Shown piece after piece: positions 45,143 to 53,219 of a stretch of 64,000 nt of DNA. The stretch is taken from assembly GCA_026874595.1 (NCBI GenBank), contig CM049309.1, positions 39,139,079-39,203,078 on the forward strand, written 5' to 3'. Below the pieces are notes generated by a model, which saw nothing but the letters and a program-made list of their open reading frames with translations, made no database searches and had not been told where the DNA came from. Each line of letters begins with the position of its first letter. The stretch's first letter is position 1. A program made the translations under genes and the position numbers. This stretch comes from Sipunculus nudus. Taxonomy: Eukaryota; Annelida; Sipuncula; Golfingiida; Sipunculidae.

Positions 45143-46495
45143 AACTAGATGTGTCGGAACGACACGAATGCCCCCGCCTGGGGCAAATTAGAAACATTTG
45201 TAAAATTTTGAAAATTTTTTTAAGTTCAGGAGGTGTCTTATGGTCAAAAGTAGGTCAACAAGGGCAAAATGCAAACTTGATCTGTAACGGGTCATTATCA
45301 AGCAACACACCAAAAATCATGCCAGTATATGCAGGCATTGTGGAAAAAAGTCCATACATTTCTTTCATGAAATTTTCAATGTTAAGGAGCCGTAAAACAA
45401 TCAAAAGTAGGTCAACCGGGACGAAACGCAAACTCCATCTGTAACTGTCATTATCTGCCCACACATAAAAAATCAGGGTGGTATCTGCAGGCATTGAGGA
45501 AAAAAAGTCAGCACATATGGATTTGTTATGAAAATTTCTATTTTTTTATGAAACTTTCTATGTTCCGGAGCAGTCAAATGGTCAAAAGTAGGTCAACTGG
45601 GACAAAACAAGAACCTCGATCTGTAACTGGTCATTATCTGCCTACACACCAAAAATCAGGCCCGTATCTGCAGGCACTGCCAAAAAAAGTCCATACATGT
45701 GCACTTTTTTATGAAATTTTCTATGTTAGAGCACCATCAAATGGTCAAAAGTAGGTCAACTGGGACAAAACGTGAACTCGATCTGTAACTGGTCAATATC
45801 TGCCCACACACCAAAAATCAGGCCAATATATGCAGGCATTGCGAAAAAAAGTCCGTACATGTGTATCTGTCATGTATATTTCTATTTTTCATGAAATTTT
45901 CTAAGTTAAGGAGGTGTAAAACGTTCAAAAGTAGGTCAACTGGGACGAAACGCGAACTCGATCTGTAACTGGTCATTATCTGCCCACACACAAAAAATCA
46001 GGCCAATATCTGCAAGCATTGCGAAAAAAAGTCGGTACATGTGTATTTGTCATGAAAATTTCTATTTTTCATGAAATTTTCTAAGTTTAGGAGCCGTAAA
46101 ACAGTCAAAAGTATGGCAACTTGGACAAAACGCGAACTCGATGTGTAACTGGTCATTATCTGCCTACAAACCAAAAATCAGGCCAATATCTGCAGGCATT
46201 GCGAAAAAAAGTCCGTACATGTGTATTTGTCATGAAATTTCTATTTTTCATGAAATTTTCTAAGTTTAGGAGCCGAAAACGGTCAAAAGTAGGTCAACCG
46301 GGACGAAACGTGAACTCGATCTGTAACTGGTCTATATCTGCCCACACACCAAAAATCAGGCCAATATCTGCAGGCATTGCGAAAAAAAGTCCGTACAACT
46401 GTTTGATTTCGGAATGACGGAAGGACGGAAGGACGGAATGACGGACATGGGTAAAACTATATGCCCCGGCCACTTTGTGGCGGGGGCATCAAAAA
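45143..46495. repeat. Non-autonomous element with ~180-bp tandem array inserted in the Gypsy leader
   Basis: The head has hairpin GTGTCGGAACGACAC and ATGCCCCCGCC; the tail has GGCGGGGGCAT inside a stem-loop, GCCCCGGCCAC/GTGGCGGGGGC (46463-46488). Seven internal units are marked by TCAAAAGTAGGTCAAC at 45244, 45401, 45582, 45745, 45925, 46105 and 46283 (157-181-bp steps). A GGAAGGACGGAAGGACGG tract precedes the tail. It lies between the hydrolase relic and gag. Confidence 0.9.
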
Positions 46496-46682
46496 GTTAT
46501 TTGCATTGTATCTGCTGTTAAACACAGTGTGAAGTGCTGGAGCTTGGCCTGCCCTTTCTTATCTTATCTGTTACAGGGAGAGTGCAGACTTGGCCTTGGC
46601 GGTACCAGGTTAGGGAGGGTTGGCCTGGACCCAGCATTTCCTTTTTCTCATTGAATTATATTAGTGAGGGTACCTGTTAAAT

Positions 46683-47432
46683 ATGGTGTCAGTAGAAAGC
46701 TTGGCACAAGAGATTGAGAGACTGAAACATGCTCTTGAAGACCAGGGGCAACGGGTGGGTAATGCTGGTGATGGGCAGTCACAGCTAGTTGTAACCAGGG
46801 TTGTGCACACAAGTGCGGTGCCAAAATTGAAATGTTTTAGTGATGACCCTAGAGATTTGGAAGAGTGGATAGGGGATGCCAGCAGGTCCATCAGCCTTCA
46901 AGTGCTTGAGGGGTCGGCTGCTGTGGACCACCTAATTGCTCACCTGGGGGGTAACGCGCGGGAAGAAGTGAAATATGCCCCAGTCTCCCAACGCGAAACA
47001 GTTGAGAAGGTTTTTGAGATTCTCAGGGAGGCCTTCGGGGATGGCAAATCTGCCTCACAGCTGCTCGACATGTTCTATCACCGCAAACAAGAACGCGAGT
47101 CATTGCGCCAGTTTTCGTATGCGCTCATGGGTCTGTTGGACCGGGTAGCCCAGAAAAACCTGAAGGCTGTCACAGATCAGGATGTCATGCTTAGAGACAG
47201 GTTTGCCGAAAAAGTAAGGGATCAGGGGCTTCGTAGAGAACTTAAAAGGCGTATAAGAGACCACCCTGAGACCACCTTTCGAGCATTGCGCGATGAAGCC
47301 ATAAAATGGTCAGAGGAGGAGGAGACCTCATGTAGGGCGGTACTGCAGGAGATCACAACTCCTGTGAGGCCCGGCAATCCACTGGTCCTCCCCAGGGAGC
47401 CAGTGAGTTGTTGGAACTGCGACAATTGGTAG
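46683..47432 (+). CDS. Gypsy gag, capsid part
   Basis: ATG 46683 opens a 249-codon frame with an N-terminal coiled coil (LAQEIERLKHALEDQ), then VHTSAVPKLKCFSDDPRDLE and the capsid segment SASQLLDMFYHRKQERESLR. It is homologous to the decayed gag at 54.3 kb. It ends at TAG 47430-47432, whereas the conserved continuation lies in the -1 frame from 47338 on. No canonical slippery heptamer lies in the overlap, so this break looks mutational. Gag packages the element RNA. Confidence 0.88.
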   Translation: MVSVESLAQEIERLKHALEDQGQRVGNAGDGQSQLVVTRVVHTSAVPKLKCFSDDPRDLEEWIGDASRSISLQVLEGSAAVDHLIAHLGGNAREEVKYAPVSQRETVEKVFEILREAFGDGKSASQLLDMFYHRKQERESLRQFSYALMGLLDRVAQKNLKAVTDQDVMLRDRFAEKVRDQGLRRELKRRIRDHPETTFRALRDEAIKWSEEEETSCRAVLQEITTPVRPGNPLVLPREPVSCWNCDNW

Positions 47433-47863
47433 ATGAGCTACGGAAGATGCAGAAAAAGCAAGACGACAGGCTTGCGGAAATGATAGAGCTTGTTCATGAG
47501 GGTAAGAAAGAGGCATTACCCAAGGGTAGTAAGGAGATAAGATGTTACTATTGTAAGGGGGTGGGACATTTCAAGAGGGAATGTCGTAAGTGGAAGGCCT
47601 CCCAGGCAACCACTCCAAGGGAGGGCCGGGGGGTTTTTCCTACACCAAGCCCTCCTCCCATGACCTCACAATACGCTTACCCGCGAATGCCTGATCTAGG
47701 GAGTGGCCCTTGGATGGCTCATCAGGATTACCAGGCAACTGGCATTAGTCAGGGAGGGACTTTCCCAATTCCCCCTATGCAAACCCCCACTCTGGGCCCG
47801 AACAATGTTGCCGTGTCTGGGGATGGTCCCGCCTCTTTAAACACATATCCCCCACTGCAGTGA
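47338..47863 (+). CDS. Gypsy gag, nucleocapsid part
   Basis: Continues gag with LLELRQLVDELRKMQKKQDD and the CCHC knuckle CYYCKGVGHFKREC, then a Pro-rich tail (FPTPSPPPMTS). It terminates at TGA 47861-47863, which lies in the loop of the frameshift pseudoknot. The knuckle binds the RNA genome. Confidence 0.88.
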
Positions 47864-47902
47864 GCCATGCAGTGGGGCAACCCACCAAAGTGACTGGCTC
47901 AC
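47836..47902 (+). promoter_or_regulatory. Gag-protease -1 frameshift signal with H-type pseudoknot
   Basis: The heptamer TTTAAAC at 47836-47842 is read in the gag frame as T TTA AAC, the canonical X XXY YYZ form. After a 7-nt spacer comes stem 1, CCCCACTGCA (47850-47859) with TGCAGTGGGG (47868-47877), 10 perfect pairs. All eight loop bases, GTGAGCCA (47860-47867), pair with TGGCTCAC (47895-47902), forming stem 2. Slipping back one base at the heptamer moves gag into the protease frame. Each part was read directly; the in vivo function is inferred. Confidence 0.9.
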
Positions 47903-48630
47903 CAGAGGGACTAGAACCCCAGCATATTCTTTACCGAGCTATCGGACAGAGACCTGTGGTGTCAGCAAGGTTTGGTAGTACTAGGGTTAGCTCACTGCTG
48001 GACACTGGGTCTATGGTCACGACAATAGCTGAGGGGTTCTTCTGGAATGTGTTGTACCCGAAAGGGGAAGCAGGTTTGGTGAGAGGAAATTGGTTCCAGT
48101 TAAACGGTGCAAACGGTTTAGAGATACCGTATCTGGGGATAGCTCTACTCAATGTAGAGGTGTGTGGTATAGTGGTGCCACAAGTTTGTGTCTTGGTGAT
48201 GAGAGACACCAAAGAGGCCAAGGATTTGCGTCAGGAGACCCCAGGGATAATTGGGACCAACGTATTAACTCATATACCCCAATTAGCCAGCATCTTGAGT
48301 AGGGACAGTCAGGATACCTCTGGGAGGGGCCCTGGGTTAGTCAGTAGTTTTGTTAGAGTGGCAAGCCGCAGGCCTATTGTAGTTCCTGCTCAGAGCAGTC
48401 GCAGTGTGCCAGTGACTGGTCTGAAGAAGAGCAAACTCAGTATTATTGAGCCTGTAAACTATGGGGTGCAGGGAACCTTGAGTGTTATGCCAAGGGTGGT
48501 GCACCCATGCCAAGAGCGGTTGACTGTCCACATTATTAATCTGGGCACACAGGATGTTTGGCTGGGATCAAGGACAAGGGTAGGTGTTCAGGTTGCAGCC
48601 GACCATATTGTTGAGCCAGGAAAAAAGTGA
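47860..48630 (+). CDS. Gypsy protease (retropepsin)
   Basis: The frame is open well upstream of the gag stop, consistent with entry by -1 frameshifting instead of its own start codon. The active site is SSLLDTGSMVTTI (DTG at 48001-48009), and the second hydrophobic-Gly block is GIIGTNVLTHI. At 256 codons it is long for a protease, with a C-terminal linker. It stops at TGA 48628-48630 directly after the AAAAAAG heptamer. It processes the polyprotein. Confidence 0.9.
   Translation: MSHAVGQPTKVTGSPEGLEPQHILYRAIGQRPVVSARFGSTRVSSLLDTGSMVTTIAEGFFWNVLYPKGEAGLVRGNWFQLNGANGLEIPYLGIALLNVEVCGIVVPQVCVLVMRDTKEAKDLRQETPGIIGTNVLTHIPQLASILSRDSQDTSGRGPGLVSSFVRVASRRPIVVPAQSSRSVPVTGLKKSKLSIIEPVNYGVQGTLSVMPRVVHPCQERLTVHIINLGTQDVWLGSRTRVGVQVAADHIVEPGKK
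48621..48630 (+). promoter_or_regulatory. Protease-RT -1 frameshift heptamer
   Basis: AAAAAAG at 48621-48627 is read in the protease frame as A AAA AAG and is followed at once by TGA. A slip back by one continues as AAA AAA GTG into the RT frame. Downstream only a weak stem is visible (GCAAC 48638-48642 with GTTGC 48654-48658, with a possible GGAG-CTCC loop pairing). Confidence 0.7.
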
Positions 48631-49421
48631 TACTGCAGCAACATGCGCAGGAGGTTGCAGTCTCCATAAGCAACTGTGACCCAAAGAACGGGGGAGTTAA
48701 AGGGGATATTCCTCCAGTTGACCGGTCTAGATTTTCTGGCACGCCTGCACAATTTGAAGAGATGCAGAAATTGTTTAGTAAGCATGCACATATATTCGCG
48801 GGGGATGATTCACCCCTGGGTGTGACCCATACCACTCAACATAAAATCACTACTTGTGATGACGTCCCAGTGAATCAGCCTTTTAGGCGACTACCTCCCC
48901 ATATCTGGAAAGAAGTTAGGGACCATCTGCAGGAACTGCTGGGCAAGGGCATCATTCAAGAAAGCCGGTCCAGCTATTCATCGCCCATCATGGTTGTGCG
49001 TAAAAAGAATGGAGACATCAGGCTCTGCGTTGATTATCGCAGGTTGAATATGAAGATCCATCGTGATGCATTCCCATTACCCCGTTTAGAGGAGTCGATT
49101 GATGCACTTAGTGGGGCAAAGATATTTTCTACAATCGATCTCGCCTACGCTTACAATCATATTGAGGTAGACCCCAGCGATAGGCCAAAAACAGCTTTCA
49201 CCACTCCCTGGGGCCTGTACGAGTACAAGCGCATGCCGTTCGGCTTGGCCAACGCGCCGGCCACATTTCAGTGGCTAATGGCACAGGTATTCCGGAATGA
49301 GGTTTTTCAGACCATGTTGGTCTACCTTGATGATATCATTGTCTACTCGAAGACAATGGAGGAGCATCTGGCCCGCCTGGACACAGTTTTTGCTAAGCTG
49401 GCAGAGCATGGGTTAAAGTAA
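48627..49421 (+). CDS. Gypsy reverse transcriptase
   Basis: All polymerase blocks are present in one frame: YSSPIMVVRKKNGDIRLCVD, YRRLN, FSTIDLAYAYNHI, RMPFGLANAPATFQ and the catalytic VYLDDIIVYS (about 49320-49349). The frame ends at TAA 49419-49421 after AEHGLK. The sequence continues sensibly in the -1 frame, best explained by loss of one G in a pair. The GTG at 48627 is not a start; entry is by frameshift. Confidence 0.95.
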   Translation: MILQQHAQEVAVSISNCDPKNGGVKGDIPPVDRSRFSGTPAQFEEMQKLFSKHAHIFAGDDSPLGVTHTTQHKITTCDDVPVNQPFRRLPPHIWKEVRDHLQELLGKGIIQESRSSYSSPIMVVRKKNGDIRLCVDYRRLNMKIHRDAFPLPRLEESIDALSGAKIFSTIDLAYAYNHIEVDPSDRPKTAFTTPWGLYEYKRMPFGLANAPATFQWLMAQVFRNEVFQTMLVYLDDIIVYSKTMEEHLARLDTVFAKLAEHGLK

Positions 49422-50291
49422 AAACAGAGAAATGCACATTCTTTGAGTTGGAGGTGGCATATTTGGGTCACACTGTGTCCGCTGAAGGTGTGAAAACAGA
49501 CCCAGCCAAGACAGAGGCAGTTGCAAGTTGGCCCATTCCAAAAACAGTCAAGGATTTGAGGCGGTTTCTTGGATTCGCCTCCTACTACAGGCGCTTCATC
49601 AAGGGCTTTGCATCGATGGCAGCCCCTTTGCACAAGTTGGTGGGCAGCCTTCTAGGTACCAAGAAGAGGAAGAAACTTCCTCTTGATGGCCACTGGCAGG
49701 AAGAACACTCAATCGCAGTTGAGGAAAGCCCTCTGTCATCCCCCATTGTATGCTTACACTGATTTCTCCCTCCCCTTTGTGGTTGAGACTGACGCATCGG
49801 AGAAAGGTTTTGGGGCTGTTTTAAGCCAAGTACAGGACAGGAAGTCACGTGTGATAGCTTATGCAAGTAGGGGCCTAAAGGGAGGCGAGAGAAACATGGA
49901 AAATTATAGTTCAAAGCAACTTGAATTGCTAGCCCTCATGTGGGCGGTAACAGAAAAGTTTAGAGACTACCTGATGGGTAGCCAGTTTACAATCTTAACT
50001 GATAACAACCCACTGACCTACCTTATGTCAAAAAACAAATTAACTGCTGTTGAGCAGAGGTGGGCTTCCGCCCTTGCAAATTTTAACTTTACTATCAAGT
50101 ATAGGGCTGGGAAGCACAATGCAAACGCTGAATCCTTGTCCCGGCAAGAAACTCGACTTTGGGAAGATCCAGTTGAGCAGGCAGGGCAAATGTGTGCCAC
50201 CCTGGCACAAACGACATTGGTGCCAGAGGAGGTACAATTATGTGCACTACAGGAGGTGCCTGTACTCTGCAGTGCAGTCAGGGTAACTTAG
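49418..50291 (+). pseudogene. Gypsy RT thumb/connection and RNase H (frameshifted)
   Basis: First AYLGHTVSAEGVKTDP and RRFLGFASYYRRFIKGF in frame 2. Then, after a one-base indel between about 49683 and 49740, FVVETDASEKGFGAVL, SSKQLELLALMWAV and LTDNNPLTYL, the D-E-D acidic residues of RNase H, ending SRQETRLWEDP. It stops at TAG 50289-50291, while integrase lies in another frame. Confidence 0.9.
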
Positions 50292-51905
50292 GGTTAGCAG
50301 GTGCACCATTTTCTCATCTGATAGCTTCTGACATGAAAAAGCTACAAGCTGAGGACCCAAGTATTGGGAGAGTAGTAGAATTGTGGTGTAGAGGTAGGAA
50401 GCCTGGAGTGACTGCTCGCAGGCGAGAGTCGCCAGCTGTCCAGTTACTGCTTAGGCAGTGGGACAGGTTCTCTGAAATTAATGGTGTCTTGTATCGAAGC
50501 ATCAAAGACCCGGTTGAGGGAGAAACCCTTCAAGTATTGTTACCAGAGGCTCTGGTACCCACGGTGTTAAAAGGGTACCATGAGGAGCATGGACACCAGG
50601 GTGTCGAGCGTACAGAGGCTTTGATTTGCCGAAAGTGTTACTGGCCACGGATGGCCAAGACGATTAAAGCTCATGTTCAGAAATGTACTCGATGTGCCCT
50701 TGCTAAAGTTGAGCGGGTACATACCCCCTTAGGTACCATTCAGGCCTCTCGACCACTAGAGGTAGTTGCTGTTGATTTTACAATGTTGGAGAAGTCCACA
50801 GCCGGATATGAGAATGTCCTTGTGATCACTGACGTGTTTACAAAGTATACTATGGCTGTGGCATGTAAGGATCAAACAGCCAAAACAGTGGCAAAAGTTC
50901 TTGTCAGCTCATGGTTTAGAAGATTCGGTCCGCCTCTCAGGATCCATTCGGATCAAGGGCGAGACTTTGAGTCTAATTTGGTTAGGGAGCTGTGTAGTAG
51001 GCTGTATGGTATAAAAAAAAACTCGCACTACCGCCTATCATCCCCAAAGTAACGGACAGTGCGAGAGATTTAACCGAACTCACCATGATCTGTTGAGGGC
51101 ACTGTCCGGCGAGCAGAAAAAGAAATGGCCTGATTACCTAGATGAGGTAGTCTATTACTATAACACTACACCCCACGCAACCTCAGGGTTCTCCCCGTTT
51201 TATTTGGTGTTTGGGAGGGACCCTCGTACTAAAATGGATTTTATGCTGGGAGCACCACGCGAGGAACATAAAACTTACATGGACGAATGGTTTTCCTCGC
51301 ATCAGAAGCAGATGAAGGAAGCATATAATTTGGTGCATACGCCGCTGCTTAAAGCTGCAGAGAATCGACAGGCTCTCCATAGTAGAAAGGTTAGAGAAAC
51401 CCCTCTGTTTATCGGTGCGAGAGTGTACGTGCGTAACCAAAATGTGAAAGGCCAAAACAAGATTGCAGACGCATACCGTGATAAGGTTTATAAAATTGTA
51501 GAACGTATGACCGATCAGGATGTATACCTGATAGAACCTTCTGATGGGTTAGGGGTTTCTCGATGGGTAAATCGTACTGAGCTTCGTCTTTGCCCGGTTC
51601 GAGAGTTACCTGACACAGTGGTTGATAGCTTGAAAGAACCAGCTGAAACAGCTGATGAAAGCCTGGATATTGATGAATCTTCAGACTCGGAGAGTGATTT
51701 TGTTGTGTTTTATGGCAGCCCCCCGGGGGTAACTAGTGATCCGGTGAATCAAGTTGGAGATGACGATCAACCCCAAAAGGGGATTTTAAGGGGTGACGCC
51801 AGTCCCATTCCAACTGAGTTGCCGCCTCTGCGGCGCAGCCAGAGATCAACAGCGGGTCATCATAGCAACCCATATAGGAATCCTCGTTCAGCCGTGCCTG
51901 ACTAG
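50277..51905 (+). pseudogene. Gypsy integrase (one frameshift in an A9 run)
   Basis: N-terminal zinc-binding HHCC: YHEEHGHQGVERTE and HVQKCTRCALAK. Catalytic core: first Asp in VVAVDFTML, second in RIHSDQGRDF. The frame then shifts at an A9 homopolymer (about 51012-51020), and the catalytic Glu follows in QSNGQCERFNRT. The C-terminal part has a DNA-binding SH3-like stretch, NKIADAYRDKVYKIVE, an acidic linker, and LPPLRRSQRSTAGHHSNPYR, a usual ending for Gypsy polyproteins. It inserts the DNA copy; TATG duplications show the result. Confidence 0.93.
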
Positions 51906-52100
51906 CGCATAGAAACACAGTTTCGCAGTTATTGTAAGTTTTATAAGGCAAATTTTACATATGTTTATATCCATACTGGTACCTGGATGTGGCTGTTCAT
52001 TGACTGGTTCTAGTCGGAAAAGAGTATATGCTCAGCCTCACAGCAAACCTCTCAAGTAAAATCGGTTCTAGCAGTTTCTCACTTGCATGGGGACGTGGCA

Positions 52101-52118
52101 AGTAAAGGGGGTGGTGGA
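52101..52118 (+). promoter_or_regulatory. Polypurine tract
   Basis: AGTAAAGGGGGTGGTGGA directly precedes the 3' LTR, as expected for the plus-strand primer. Confidence 0.8.
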
Positions 52119-52846
52119 TGTGATAGTACGGCTTGATTGCCAACTGTCTCTTTATAACGTGTGTTCCTCATTCTGTATATGCAGGAGAGTGTCTCCCACC
52201 AATGCCGATAGACCTATCACCTGGTATCATATAAATTATGCATATAACTGTATACAGGTCGAGTATGTACATTGATGTTAATAAGCTGCTTATGACTAGA
52301 CCATGTGATCATTTAGGGCCCGAATCCGGGCGTAGGGATCGGGATTATTTATATCTTACTTTATGTCCAAGTGTGCAAAATAGCAGCGTTGTGTGGAGAG
52401 AATTAACATGTGCTGATGTCTATAAGGAATTCCCTTAACTATGCATGTTAACCTTATTTTATGTAAATTCTAATTACGAATGCATTTAGCATCAGTCAAA
52501 GTTTATTTTATTTAATATTTCGTGATTGTATTGGCATATGCCACAGATTTAGTGGATTAGAAGTGTTGTATTGTGCTTCTTGGTTCATGCGATTGTGACA
52601 TCATAGGGGGTTCCCCAGCGCGTCGGATCCCTGAATTCGTTGGCTGTGATGGAAAAGCTGCACGGCATCGGTTTATCGAAATATCGCATTTGAAAGGGTT
52701 TCAAGAGAAATATTATCAGACAGAAATGGTTAAGGGATATACAGGATATAAACCAATGTACCAGTCACCCTGCACGGGTACCAGATCTATGCCAGAATAA
52801 AGTTATTGACCAACACTTGCAGCGGTTGTGTGTCTTCCCCACTACA
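52119..52846 (+). repeat. Gypsy 3' LTR
   Basis: Matches the 5' LTR along its whole length with scattered substitutions and an extra GGGATC-type 6-base stretch near 52338. Followed by the target duplication TATG. Confidence 0.95.
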
Positions 52847-52850
52847 TATG

Positions 52851-53219
52851 GATATATGTGGTCTCACTTAGATAACCTTGGGGGAGGGGCTGTCCAGCAA
52901 TAGAGACCCTGGGGGCTTTATCACATTCAGTAGTCTAGACATTAAATGTGGCCTTTAACCTGCATGGCCTTTATATTTACAAGTGTGTGACCATAGTGTA
53001 GGGATTAGATAGATTTAGTCTAGCAGTCAGAGAGACGACACCTGTTTTTTAGTCTGTGGAGAAGTCTGTGTGAATTGTCTATTTTTGGTGGGATAGCGAG
53101 GCCTATCCATCTGTTTTGTTGTGGATAACGCAGTTTGTCCACCGTAGTCTGTGAATAAAGTCGACTAGATCAAAGTTGTCAGAGATTCAACTCAGTGACT
53201 TGGGCCTGACTGCCTAACA
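52851..53219. repeat. Right part of a possible older solo LTR
   Basis: See the left part at 33433-33584. Contains GTGAATAAAG and ends CTGCCTAACA. It has no internal region and no second copy in the window. Confidence 0.3.

Larger units (their letters stand above)
33585..52846 (+). mobile_element. Ty3/Gypsy LTR retrotransposon carrying nested insertions
   Basis: Two near-identical LTRs (33585-34306 and 52119-52846) flanked by TATG on both sides (33581-33584 and 52847-52850) define one insertion. In order it holds: a tRNA-Leu-type primer site, an SGNH-hydrolase frame, gag, protease, RT, RNase H, integrase and a purine-rich tract. Two later insertions, about 34704-44671 (DIRS/Ngaro-like) and 45143-46495 (tandem-array repeat), stretch it to 19 kb. 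Without them it would be about 8 kb. By eye the LTRs differ by roughly a dozen substitutions and one 6-base indel, so the insertion is young. Confidence 0.93.

Noticed and set aside
47338-47432. A third programmed frameshift inside gag
   Set aside because: The overlap has no X XXY YYZ heptamer in the gag frame and no strong stem; a one-base indel is simpler.
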